Below are positions 25,442-36,770 of a DNA stretch of 64,000 nucleotides, piece after piece; the stretch's first letter is position 1, and every line of letters begins with the position of its first letter. The stretch covers positions 246,409 to 310,408 of the forward strand of contig JAMYHX010000005.1 of assembly GCA_025529335.1 (NCBI GenBank), read 5' to 3'. The translations under genes were made by a program, and so were the position numbers. This stretch comes from Rhizopus sp. PT2906. Taxonomy: Eukaryota > Mucoromycota > Mucoromycetes > Mucorales > Rhizopodaceae. The notes below the pieces were generated by a model, which had not been told where the DNA came from, ran no database searches, and was given only the letters and a program-made list of their open reading frames with translations.

Positions 25442-27016
25442 TGAATATTGTTTAATTGAAGAATGGTCCAGCAGACTTTCAGCATCAATGCCGTGGTTTC
25501 AAATCACTTGTCGCACTTTTAAAAATAAAACACAAAGGTTGCTTGACAATGGTGCTTTACATCAACCCTCCTCCTTCATAATTAAGACATTATCTTGGAA
25601 CTTTAAAAACAATACCAAGAGTAGTTATCCATCCTCGATGCATATATTTCTTCAGTAAATTATTTCTTTACCAACTCTCAGACCTTCTGCGTAACAGACT
25701 ACTCCTCTCTTCTGATCGCTCATCTGCCATGTCCTAACTAAAATATTGGATTGCCTACTCTGCTGATACTATCACACCTATCTTATTCAAAATAATATTT
25801 CTCAAGGTTACAAGGACCTCATTTTTCCTGTACCCTCAGACGTCATCCCTGCCAATACATTGCTAAGAATATGATCTTTAACTTTTTTTTTTTTCAAACA
25901 CTTTGTACATACATTTGAAAGATATACGTAACACCCACTGCGCTATCATACTTTTGAATCAAGAAAGCTGCCTACATTTTATCTTTCTGCTCTTTCAAAT
26001 AGGTCAGGTAGATTTCATGCATTCTGATTTTTACTTCATCAGTATGTAATAACTCGTAAAGTTAGAAAACCATTGATTACTTTACAAGCCATCGACTTCA
26101 TATTGCCGTATCCTATTTTAGTTGATCTGCTTCACGTATTATTGACCATATAACTGATCATTGGTAGATTCTAAAGTAAATAAATAGCTCATTTTATCCA
26201 ACTAAAGGCACACGTGCAGCTATCTTAAGCTATCAAGACTTTACCTTGGATTTACATCTTGTTATTTTAATTTTATCAAGGACTGATAATAGTTTAATAT
26301 GTAAGTATCTAGTTAGAAACAAGCCCAATACTTTCGATCTTGTGCGCACTACACATTATTTGTCAATGGCAACAATTACATTGCTTTAGAAATACTTGCT
26401 TCATTGCCTGAATAGCTTTAGGACAAGGAAGCAACATGTGAAAGGAGTCAATTATATTGACAACATTTTAGTTTATATAGGTGTAACAATCACTCGCTCT
26501 AACTTTTAATCTTTATACAATTATATAAGGCATAGCGATCTAGGAGTCATGGAAACACCATTTCTTTCACCAATCACACTTAATTTTCAATTTTGCCTAT
26601 TTCCAATTAGCCTGGGCTTTCTTTTTTCAGTATCCTGATTTGGAAGTACGACAGTAAGATTTAAATGCCCGACACCTATTTTAGAAAAAAGGGGGATAAG
26701 CATCTGGAGGGAAAAGTGAATTACTATTGAGCAAAAGTGTGGATAAGTGCATGTTTGACGGACGAGATGATTAGTAATAGGTTTTATTTGATTCAAAAGC
26801 ATGGGGCAATCGTAGCCAAGGTAACAATAGTTTCTATGGAAACAATGTAACATCTATGTACTACATGAAAATAGTATAAATCCAAGACTTTCCTTTGGGT
26901 AGTCTTTTTACTTTTTTAAGCTATGGCAGCATAAATACTTGCTTATATTTAAACACGCTCCTTTTTATCTTTCTCTTTTATTCATTCGTTCCTTTCTAGT
27001 TGTCAGTCCCTACATT
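25442..27016. other. Divergent intergenic region between the CC2D1-like gene and the RhoGEF gene
   Basis: No coding frame is supported between 25442 and 27016. This is the shared upstream region of a minus-strand gene starting at 25441 and a plus-strand gene starting at 27017. A pyrimidine-rich tract (about 26940-27000) leads into the RhoGEF start. Confidence 0.4.
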
Positions 27017-30000
27017 ATGTTGTCAGCATCTACAATCTCTTCAACCTCATCGAGTGCTTTTTCAACCACTGGCAGTTTCGGCATTTTAACACCTTCATCT
27101 CAACATTCAATTGATTCTCAAAAGCAAACAGCTTTTTTAAATGAGATCGCTGAAACAGAACAGCGCTACATGGAAATCTTGAATATGATCGATTCTGTAA
27201 GTTTATCAATATCGACAGATTCACTTGTACTAACATCTTATATCAGCAAGTAGCTCCTACTTGGATGAAGCAAATGACCTCTGCTGCACCCGATTTCTCT
27301 GAGCTATTGAAACATATTCATGATGTCATCAAGGCTAACAAAAGATTCTATATGGTAAAATAAAAACAAATAATAAATATCCAAAGATTGACCTTCAGAT
27401 ATAGAAACTAACAAGGATGATTCAAAACCCACAAGCGATGAATGAGTGCAGTGAGGTGCTTATACAGTGGGTGAATGATTTGGAAGTACCTTATGCAAAC
27501 TATTGTCGAAGCTATATCCCAAATCTAAATGAACGCACAGATATTTTTGCAAATTCATTCGTTTCCAAGTTACTTCACGTAAATTTAATCATTTTTTTTT
27601 CTTCTAGTCTCCTTATTCTTTGTATAGGATTTATCTGCCAATGCATCTTATGAAATAACACTCGAATCACTATTTAATGCACCCATTCAGCAATTAAAGT
27701 ATTACAAATCCCTATATAGCGTAACCTATCATGATTGTACAATTACTAAACATGTACTTACCATTTATTGTAGAGATTATTAGATGGAATTGATCATGGA
27801 ACACATGATCATAAACTATTAACAAATGCAAATAAGAGAATTGACACCATCTTGCTTATGTCTCAAAAGACAAATCGTCATGTTGATTTGAATGCAAAAG
27901 GCAGCTTTTCTTTCCTTCAAGCTGATATTGACTCTGAATTACAAAGCATTGAGAGTCAAGTAGATTGCTCAAGGGTAGTTGATCTGTTTAAGGGAACAGC
28001 TGTTGTAAAGTATATAAAGAGTATTTTTCTGGGTAGTAGAAAACTAAAGAAAATAATCCCTATTTATAGAATTATAAACTTTGCATTTCAAACCCAGGCA
28101 GTCAACTTGTCATGAGGGATAGCTTTATTATGCTTTCAAGTGAACAACATGGCTCAACTACAAGAGTTCATCTTATATTAACAACTGAAGTACTTGTGAT
28201 TTGCCTTGAGCAGGCCAAGCAGTCATACTCACTGATGTATCCTCCCATTCCAATTGGTGATGTCGTTGTTAAAGCAGAAGCATTAGAAAGAGAAATAGTA
28301 GGCGAATACATTATCCAATTATCGGTTACTGGTCACAAGCATTTGATAATCCGTGCAGATTCTAAAGAAATTAGAAACACGTGGGTCGGTGTGGATGAAA
28401 ACAGTCCGAAAACAAAGTTACTCTCTTCTCGTCCATTGAACGTTGTTGCTCAAAAGAAGATGCTTTCCTCTTCAATGGCTCATAACAAGCGTACGAATAA
28501 GAAACAGAACAGTTCAGTCAGGAATACGGATATCTTTACTTATTATTCTGAAAACGGCGGAGTGTCCCCTCTGGATAGCTCCGACGAAGAGGAGGATGAT
28601 CCAAAAACAGCAGGGAATTCAAGGGATACGATTATGGATCTCTATGACAACCACTTGACTAAACAATCCGAGCCTTCACTCGGTGACAGCCTGGCCAATG
28701 TCACTCCTCAATCTGTCAAGATCTTACCGCAGGTCCCTAATGTTGCACAAGCCAAGCAAGCGACTACCATGCATCCGCCAAATAAAGATACAACCAACGT
28801 GAAGAGCGCCTCTCCTATTAAAGCGAGTGCTAGTCATCCAGTTAAAGATGCCGGACATGTTCAAATGACCTATATTGAGGCATCCACTGCAAAAATGGGG
28901 ACACTAACAATTTCAAATACAAGTGACAAGAGCCCTTCTCTTTCTTCTTCTTCTTCAAAACCTGCTGGAACACGTATGAACGCTGCCGAAAAGCCATCTT
29001 CCCCAAGAGCCATTGAAGTCCAAAGAGCCGTTGTTCCGGAAATCATGCAGGCCGTTACCCAGAACACAGATGAATACTTGGCTATGAAGGATAAAATGGC
29101 CCAAAACACTAGTGCGCCTGCTGCTGCAAGAGCAGCTTTACAGCAAACTGTTCCTCGAACATCATCCATGAGAAACCATGCTGATAAGCCACTACCTCAG
29201 CACCCTTTGCCTCTTCCTGGACAAAACCATCCTCCGTCAAATTACAACCACAATGGGCAGGTCTATTCGAATCAGTCTCCTCGATCAGCTCCATCTCACG
29301 CTCATCCTACACCAGTTCAACCAAGACCGAACGTGCCTCAAAATGGAAATCGTCCAATGTATAGTTCTCCTATGAACACACAAAAACAGCAACCAAACTT
29401 TAGACCACAACAAAACAATAGCCGACCCATGAATGCTCCTCCTTCACCAAATCATCAAAATTTTAGACCACACAATGGAGCGCCTTCACCGTACCAACAG
29501 CCAGCTAGACCATATAACGGAGCACCACCGCATCAACAGCCGGTTAGACCACAGTATAGCAATGCTCCTAATTTGGGTGCACCCTCTCCAACCTTATCTA
29601 ATAATATGCCTAGAATGCCACAGGGCCCTTCTTCATCACCTCGATTGCAACAACCTCCTGAAAGGTTCAATGCTCCATCCCCTTCTCCATCCCATGCTCA
29701 GATGAATAATTCTAGTGATGAATGGAACTCACCTCCTCATAGCGTAAGGATAGGATGACTGATCTTAAGACAGTGCACTTATCTTTTTTTTATATAATAG
29801 CCTAGTGCGTACATCACAAGCAATAGCATCAAACAGGTTTTGTATAGCAATAATCAATGCGATGTGTTTCACTGGAACAATCAATCGTGGTACGCTGCAG
29901 ATGGCCAATGCCTACTTCAAGTACGCCTAACACACAACAACCGTACATGTATGGCAGTTGAACTGCAGAATACGGGACAACTTTATCTGAATGCATGGAT

Positions 30001-30571
30001 CTTACCTACCACGGTGATCAAACAGCCTTCACCTACGGATATCAGTATTTCAGTCTATATGGGGACAAAAAAGGAAACCTATCTGGTCCATTTCCCTCAA
30101 CCTCAGGACGCAACTGCACTTGTCAATATTCTGTACAAGGCACATCAAGAATCCAGTCAACCACTATTGCCCTCACCAGAGCCGATGGTGGATCATGATG
30201 ATGAAATTGAGCCTGTAGACAATGTGAATTGCCCTCAAACGCTTAAGCCTGTGATGCAATGTAAAGCCAAGCTATTCGTTCAGAACGAAACGAACAACTG
30301 GAGTACACTTGGAAGTGTGACTATGCGTATCTCACAGCAATCACCCAGTATGCGAATGATGATTCAAATAGAAAACGACAAGACAAAATTGGTGAGCGCG
30401 ATTGTGAGAAGTGGTAATGTGGAAAAGATTAGTTCAAAGCGTATTTCATTCTTGTTATCGGATGAAGCGCAAAAGACGAGCATTGTGTACATGATTCATC
30501 TGCGTGAAGAACAGACAGGGAATAAGATATACGAGTACCTTCGTATCAAGAATGCAGAGAATGGATGGTAG
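27017..30571 (+). CDS. Dbl-family RhoGEF with PH-like domains
   Basis: Exons 27017-27196, 27247-27354, 27405-27578, 27628-27720, 27774-about 28032, 28098-29743 and 29801-30571 give about 1076 residues. The end of exon 5 is uncertain, because a donor at 28005 brings an early stop while one at 28033 keeps phase. The DH domain starts FLNEIAETEQRYMEILNMID and continues with WMKQMTSAAPDFSELLKHIH and the conserved PIQQLKYYKSLYSRLLDGI helix. A PH-like domain follows (LVMRDSFIMLSSEQHGSTTR, RVHLILTTEVLVICL). The middle is Pro/Asn/Gln-rich and probably disordered. The C-terminal exon has a second beta-rich, PH/RanBD-like module (YSNNQCDVFHWNNQSWYAAD). DH-PH proteins activate Rho/Cdc42 GTPases in polarity and actin control; the target GTPase is not known. 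Confidence 0.82.
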
Positions 30572-30917
30572 AAAAAAAAAAAGGAGAGATAAAGCCTATT
30601 TTAGCTCTGATTACACTCTTACATATATAAATATACATATAACAATCATATAGATATTGACATCCCCCCTTCTTCCATTCCGTGTGTCACAATAAAGTTC
30701 ATTGTTTGTACCTGCAACAGAATATGTAGCATAGTGTCTATTAATAACATTTATTGACACTTTGTAAACATTTGACCTATGCAACAAGGCATATACTATA
30801 TTAAAGAAGCTTTGTGCGGACACATACACAATAAAAACTTATTTTCGTTATAAAGACATTATAAAAGAGACATTCATTCACTGCTCTTTTCCTCCTCTCC
30901 TTTTCTATTTCTTTCAA

Positions 30918-31421
30918 ATGAAGAAAAAGGACGTATTACAGTGTAAAGTATGCAAAAAAGAGTTCTCCGAGTTTGATCAAAGGGGTTTTCGTAATGCAGG
31001 ATTCACCGCTCATCAGAACCGATGTATCGAACGTCAGAATCGCGAAAGGAATCCGGAACAGTTTATTCCTAAAAGGAAGCGTCGTTTACTTTTGCCTGCT
31101 TCTCCGAATCTGACGCGTTCAAGTACCAGTCCACCAAGTGTTACTCATCCGCCTTCAACCAGTTTATCATTCATCAACTACAGTAGCCCACCTGCCGTTT
31201 CTTCATTACTCAGTTTTCAGTCTACTGTTATTACGACTGCGCCCACCCTGGTTTCAACAAGTGCTGCTTATACATCCATACCAGCTGAACATCCAATGAA
31301 TTTCCAGCAACTACACAATACTAGCATGCCAACTATATATCCAGCTATATCATACTGCGGCTATTGCAACCTTGACAGTGGACTACATGCATCTACTTGT
31401 CCTCTCTTCTTTTCAAAGTAA
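30918..31421 (+). CDS. Small protein with two CCHC zinc-binding motifs
   Basis: Single exon, 167 residues. The N-terminus has Cys9-x2-Cys12 and His32-x3-Cys36 (CKVCKKEF...FTAHQNRC), followed by a basic block (KRKRRLLL) that could be a nuclear signal. The middle is Ser/Thr/Pro-rich. The last residues carry a second motif, Cys147-x2-Cys150-x6-His157-x3-Cys161. This is like a BED/C2H2-type entry finger, but I cannot name the family. The leader is pyrimidine-rich. Confidence 0.62.
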   Translation: MKKKDVLQCKVCKKEFSEFDQRGFRNAGFTAHQNRCIERQNRERNPEQFIPKRKRRLLLPASPNLTRSSTSPPSVTHPPSTSLSFINYSSPPAVSSLLSFQSTVITTAPTLVSTSAAYTSIPAEHPMNFQQLHNTSMPTIYPAISYCGYCNLDSGLHASTCPLFFSK

Positions 31422-31681
31422 TATGTCTCATTCCTTTTATGCTTATTTATGCTATGTAATATGTATATCTATGGATATTATATGCCTTACAAAATAAATT
31501 ATATGCTTCCGGGGTTTATATGATTACATGAATCCAGTGTTGACAGGTTAACAACACCGATATGTGTGTGCAATCAGAAAAAAAAAAGGAGGCGGGCCCT
31601 TGACTTTGCTCTCTTTGACAGGTAATATGAATTGAATGTTCTGATAACATTAATACGGTTACAAACCCTTTTATTGTCTCG

Positions 31682-32457
31682 CTATTTCTCCAACAAGCGG
31701 TTTTGAAATAACTCAAGTTGAGAACGTATATCTTCTATCTGCTCCCAAACTCGGTGTCGATGAGTTTGATCTTCCAACTGCCACAAGATGTTATCTGGTG
31801 CAACCAACATGTATTTACCAAGTTCAGGCACTGTCTTATTAGGATCGAGCTTTATACTAATATTTGACCCATCCTTTCTTTCCAGTCGAATAAAGATCGG
31901 ACCCATCTCTGGTGCACCTTCCCTCAGGTCAGCCTAAGTTGTCTCACAAATAAAGATCGACACTTTGTTCACTTGTTATGTTACCTCTTCAACAGGAAGT
32001 TCCAAGTCTATAAAGCTCTCATTGTCATCCAATATTAAATCATCGCTTCTATTCTCTCTTTTTGCTGTACTATAAATGTAATTCTGACTATTAGAAAAAA
32101 AAAGTCCTTATTTGATGGGATTTCCTTACGGGTTCTCTACTATCTCGTCCAATTGTTCTAATTTATTTTTTCTTTGCTGTCCAAAGTATGCTTCAATACT
32201 TTCTCCATACTTATTATAAAATTCCTCTACAGTCAATTGACGCGTCTCATGTGGAAGCTGGTCAAGGTATATCATTCCTTCTGTTCGAAAAGAATCACAA
32301 GCCTGCTTAACATATTCATGGATAGCCTCTATTTTTGATTCAGCTTCAACCACACAAAAGGGTTACTACAAAGCATTGTATGCATGCTTATATATTTTGT
32401 ACTTTCTTGCTCTAGAGCTGTGATAGCTTCCTTTACAGATTGTGAATTAGTGGTCAT
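31682..32457 (-). CDS. Borealin/Nbl1-like candidate (chromosomal passenger complex)
   Basis: Exons 32457-32403, 32328-32130, 32069-31985 and 31933-31682 keep phase and give 196 residues. The first part is helical, with AIHEYVKQACDSFRTEGMIY and LDQLPHETRQLTVEEFYNKY. The LP-x-TR-x-LTVEEF-x-KYG segment resembles the conserved N-terminal Borealin block that joins Survivin and INCENP in the chromosomal passenger complex. After an acidic linker, the C-terminus is a small beta-strand region (GPIFIRLERKDGSNISIKLD) and a helix (WEQIEDIRSQLELFQNRLLE), resembling the Borealin dimerisation module. This is pattern resemblance without an alignment. Other kinetochore-type coiled coils could look similar. 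Confidence 0.45.
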
Positions 32458-32717
32458 TAACAATACAAGGTCTAAAGAAAAGAAAAAAAAAAAAAAAAAA
32501 AGATGCCTTTTCAGCATAAAGAATCAATTTTAAAACTCCATTTTTTAAAACTGTATATACACACACGCCAGTAGTCCTGAATATAATCTGATATCAAATC
32601 ACTTGGCTATTGAAACGTACTAACTTTATCTCATACAGCCATTTCGAAATTAAAGCTATTGTAGCTTACGAAAAAAAAAAGATATTATATTTTATTCATA
32701 CAACAATAATGATCCAT

Positions 32718-33164
32718 TTACATCATGACACTAACTAGGAAAGCAGCAGCTCCAGCAATAGCTCTAACAGAGTGCAAGACTGCCCATTTATCAACAAGCT
32801 GGTTCACTTGGTTAATATTATATGAGTCATCCTTTTGAAGAGCAAATAATTGATTGTTGACAGGAGCTATGACGAATGCGGTCCAAGGGCCACTAAAGAA
32901 AGCCAATAATGCGGCATAGAGATATTTATTATCCTTTGTCTTGTAGTAACAGTATCCATTAGAAACGGTGGCTGTCAAAATAGTCGTTATGGCAAATTTT
33001 GCGCCTTGTTTATAGGTTGTGACAAAGGTTGGTAAAGGGTCTTTGCTTGCCTTGATAGAGGGCACACTTATTGTTGAAACTGCAGCAGTCATTCCAGAAA
33101 AAAGACCAGTTGAGAGTAATCCAATGGAACGAGGATAGTAAATGAGGGTAGCTAATGAAGTCAT
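32718..33164 (-). CDS. DUF1772-like small membrane protein
   Basis: An intronless frame of 148 residues starts at the ATG at 33164 (MTSLATLIYYPRSIGLLSTG). The longer upstream frame is 5' leader, because it adds an unrelated basic stretch. Hydrophobic segments include IGLLSTGLFSGMTAAVST and YAALLAFFSGPWTAFVIAPV, with WAVLHSVRAIAGAAAFLVSV at the end, giving four probable membrane helices. The FFSGPWTAFVIAPVNN and W-x2-LH-x2-R pattern fits the DUF1772/anthrone-oxygenase-like family. Function is not established for most members. Confidence 0.7.
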   Translation of the reverse strand: MTSLATLIYYPRSIGLLSTGLFSGMTAAVSTISVPSIKASKDPLPTFVTTYKQGAKFAITTILTATVSNGYCYYKTKDNKYLYAALLAFFSGPWTAFVIAPVNNQLFALQKDDSYNINQVNQLVDKWAVLHSVRAIAGAAAFLVSVMM

Positions 33165-33485
33165 ATTATCGAATGATAAAAAGAATAAATATAAAAAAAA
33201 AGAAAGGGTATTTAAGCATTCACGGGAGTAATTAGACACCGTCTCCGTTTTTGATTTTGCATAAAAATTAACCGACGCGTGATACTTTTGAAGGGATCTG
33301 TTAAAATACGAATGAGTCAAAAATCTCATGGTTCCGAGTCTCAGCTGAAAGAACTGCGGATAAAAAAAAAACACGAGTCGACTTGATGCAAGTCAACCTT
33401 TTACAATCAAGCTCTTGTTTTATTATATTTACAATTGACCTTGTCTGGCTCAAGCAGAGGTCAAGGAAGGGGTATATACACTCGT

Positions 33486-35418
33486 TTACCTTGATACACC
33501 AGTGTAGCCAATTCCCATTGGCATAAGACTTGTACCGGTGTTTGCATCATTCGATTTTTGGGTGATAGATAAGTCTATCTCGATATCAGCTATCGCATTT
33601 CTTACTTTCTTATCAAATGGTTTAAATATCTAAATGATGTTAATGATTGATCTAAAGTCAAGACTTTTTATTACCTGACGTAAAACCGCTTTCTGACCAC
33701 CAGAAGCATTTACATTAACCACATCTTGTCTTCTGGCATTTAACAATTTTGTTAGAGCCTATAAAATAATGAGCTGTGAATAACACACGAATATTGACTG
33801 ACATTCATGCATACATCGTTACTAAATACGACCTGAACAGGATGACCTGTTTGCTGATCTGGATCATCAAAGTATAAAACCAAAGAGTACAGTCGATTAG
33901 AAGTCACTAGCTTACCAAACTGCACGCATTTGGCTCGTACAATGACCACGTCTGGTAAATGACTACTGTAATTATCACTTTCCATCAATTTTAGTGTCTC
34001 TTGAAGCTTAGCAAACGTGATATGTGTCTTGCCTTGATCATCCACAAAGATGCCTTCATTACCGTTATTTGATTCCTTAGTCGCCTCGTTTAAATCGTTC
34101 CAAACACTTTCATCAATCCATGACACGCTTTCCAATTCAGCCTGTGTTGATTGCTCGGGGTGAAACTCTTCGTCATCATCCACTGTTAAATCAACTGTAT
34201 GTTTTGATAATGTCATCGAAGAGGCTGTCTCGGTTTTCTTTCCCAAGTTAATTCGCTTTTTAGGTGGATGACTGTCGTCTAAAGTGGCGTGTGTTTTCTT
34301 AGACAAGGATATGGATGAAGTATTGTTGATTGTTCTAGCTGAAGAAGACGGTTGAGCAGTGTCTTGTTGTATGCTTGACACAATATTCTCTTCTGCCAGT
34401 GTTATTTCGTCATAATCAAATTCGCTATTAGAAGGTACACTCCTCGAGAGATTGTTATTATTTAATGACAATTGATCAAGATCATCAAAGAAGCCATCGT
34501 CTTTATCCAGCGACATGTCATCTATGGTAGAGTCAAATTGTTCAATCGGATCAGCTTCCATACGCTCTAGTTCAGCATAATCAATATCATCATCAAAGAA
34601 TTCATCGTCCATCAGCACGTCGTCATCCATATCAGATGGTAATGGTGGCGGAAGAGTCGCGTTACGTTGTGTGAGTGATGATGGCGGTGGTGGTGCTTGT
34701 TGAGGTGGATTCTCTAATAATCCTAAGCTTGCCTTTAACCGATTCTCCAACTCTTTTAGCATGTCTCCTCCGTATAATTCTGGTACCGCTCCTCCCATCA
34801 CTTTCACATTATTCCTTCTTAACAACAGCATCCCTCTTCTGACTTGACAGCTTTTGATAAGTATCTACAGTGGGATGCTCATTAACCGCTTTGACTTTTT
34901 TTTTGGTTCTTTATTACCTTGCAACCAAATGGTGTTGTCAGGGATAATTCAGGTATGGTTTCCATTTCCATAGCCTGGATTTGATTTTTCCCGTCCGATA
35001 AAGTCCAGCGCAGCATACCTCTCTGAAAGTCTACTTCATCGTCTTTGTTTCTCTCTACATAGATCTGTCGAACAGGTGTAGCGTTTGTCAAGTTATTCAA
35101 TAGTGACAGGGTCGAGTAGCGAATGTCAATCGTGTCTTGGATCTGTAAGACTACGCCTCCGCCATGCCTTAAATGGCCCTGTGGAAATGTTTCTATTGAA
35201 TTCTGACCAAAGTTTTCTGGAATAACAGGCTCTGAGGTGAGTGCGATATCTTTATTTAAAAAGTCTTGAACAAGTTGGTTGTAAGCCTCCTCTGTATCTG
35301 GTGTTGGACGACGCTGACCTTGAGACCAAAAGGACTGAAGATACTCCTTGGTAATTCTTATTCCATCTCTATCTTTACACTTTCTCTGTAGGATGTATGG
35401 TATATTATCAACAGACAT
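33486..35418 (-). CDS. RMI1: RMI1, RecQ-mediated genome instability protein 1
   Basis: Scaffold of the RecQ helicase-topoisomerase III (BTR/STR) complex, which dissolves double Holliday junctions. Exons 35418-34918, 34864-33803, 33758-33675 and 33629-33486 give 596 residues. The N-terminal helical domain (GIRITKEYLQSFWSQGQRRP) is followed by an OB fold with FQRGMLRWTLSDGKNQIQAM, LTTPFGCK, CQVRRGMLLLRRNNVKVMGG. The middle is acidic and low in complexity. The C-terminal OB-like part (DVVIVRAKCVQFGKLVTSNR, YSLVLYFDDPDQQTGHPVQV) occurs in animals but not in the short yeast Rmi1. The length is close to the animal protein. Confidence 0.87.
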
Positions 35419-35515
35419 GAGATATTACACACAATCTGCTTATTGTTATTAAAAAAAGAAGGAAGAGAGGTAATTTTTTATTGGCGATTGTCACGGCTTT
35501 TTTTTTTTATAATTT

Positions 35516-36244
35516 TTAATCATAGGCCATATCCCAGAATTTGACTTCAAGAGCCAATGTGTCTTTATAAACCTTTTCAAAGCTCTTTAAACGTCGAGGA
35601 TCATCAAAAGAGAGCTCATTGACGAGAGATCCGCATTCATCGACGAATTGTTTAAATTCTTCCAATGTCCAGTTTGACATGAGTTCATGACACGACTTGA
35701 TATGAATATCATCTGAATCCTTTCCATTGTCTGCATTAATAGATTTTGCATAGCTCCATGCAGTATAAAATACGTATTCCATGGCCCACAAGACAACCAA
35801 GGCCTCTCCCAAATCATAGCCGCTTTCATAAGCTACTTTCTTGTGGAAATCAACATATCGTGTTGTCCAATCCTTTTGTTCAAAAGAGACCTTGTCACAT
35901 TGTGCGTAAGAGGGTCTAGACAGGATATCTGTAAAGAAATTAGCCTCTCGGTGCACGTTAGATAAAGCAAAAGCTAATGTCTTGATGACCCTTTGAGCCC
36001 TTTCAGGTGTATACGAAGGATCATTATCACCCAACTCTCTTTGTTGTTCATATAATGATAAGCGAGATATCATGATTCCCATCATTTTGATATATCCACC
36101 CGTGTAGTATCTGTCTTGGATTAACCAGGCCTTCAAGTGTTCAGGCTTTACTTTAAGGCTACCTACTTCTGCCAGGAAAGGATGTTGAGTAGCCTTTTTA
36201 AATTCTTCCTTGTTTAATGAAAGAAGATGATCAGTAAGCTTCAT
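35516..36244 (-). CDS. TENA/THI-4 family protein
   Basis: Intronless, 242 residues from the ATG at 36244 (MKLTDHLLSLNKEEFKKATQ). The helical TenA fold is indicated by HPFLAEVGSLKVKPEHLKAW, LIQDRYYTGGYIKMMGIMIS, the YESGYDLGEALVVLWAMEYV helix and FYTAWSYAKS. TENA/THI-4 proteins hydrolyse or salvage thiamin pyrimidine breakdown products; fungal members of this stand-alone type are only partly characterised. The ATG at 36244 was chosen over an in-frame upstream start, because the added part is only a run of phenylalanines read from a poly-A tract. Confidence 0.87.
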   Translation of the reverse strand: MKLTDHLLSLNKEEFKKATQHPFLAEVGSLKVKPEHLKAWLIQDRYYTGGYIKMMGIMISRLSLYEQQRELGDNDPSYTPERAQRVIKTLAFALSNVHREANFFTDILSRPSYAQCDKVSFEQKDWTTRYVDFHKKVAYESGYDLGEALVVLWAMEYVFYTAWSYAKSINADNGKDSDDIHIKSCHELMSNWTLEEFKQFVDECGSLVNELSFDDPRRLKSFEKVYKDTLALEVKFWDMAYD

Positions 36245-36770
36245 TTTTGAATAAAAGAAAAAGTTGCAAAAAAAAAAAAAAAAAAAAAAAAGACGTGGAT
36301 GCATGCATATAAAGATTTGGGGCAATTGTTGTGTCAATAGATTTTGCGGACACTAAATTTGATAGACTTCATTTAAAGTTTTTCGTGGACCATCTTTTTT
36401 CACAAATATGAAATATGTTTAAAGAACGTATGCATGCATATGCATATGAATAAAGTAAAATACCAACACAAGCAAATCAATTGTAGCAACCATAGCAAAT
36501 AAGATGAGGAACCGTAAAATAATATCACAGTCTCAAACCCATTCTTCCCTTATGCCCTTATTTAATGGGTCATCAAATAAAGCTTTGATAGACTTGTACA
36601 TGTTTTATTGCAACACGTCAAAAAATAAAGATATTATAGTCCCCAAGACGCGTCTCTCTTTTTTCAAAATGGCATTACTGCTATTACCATAAAAAGTAAA
36701 AATAGTCACAGGACTGCAAAATCCATAAAAAGTAGCCAAAAAAAAAACCATCAAACTACAGTTCCAATTC

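Noticed and set aside
31516..31716. Minus-strand frame of 66 codons beyond the Borealin-like stop
   Set aside because: It overlaps the 3' flank of two convergent genes and has no coding character.
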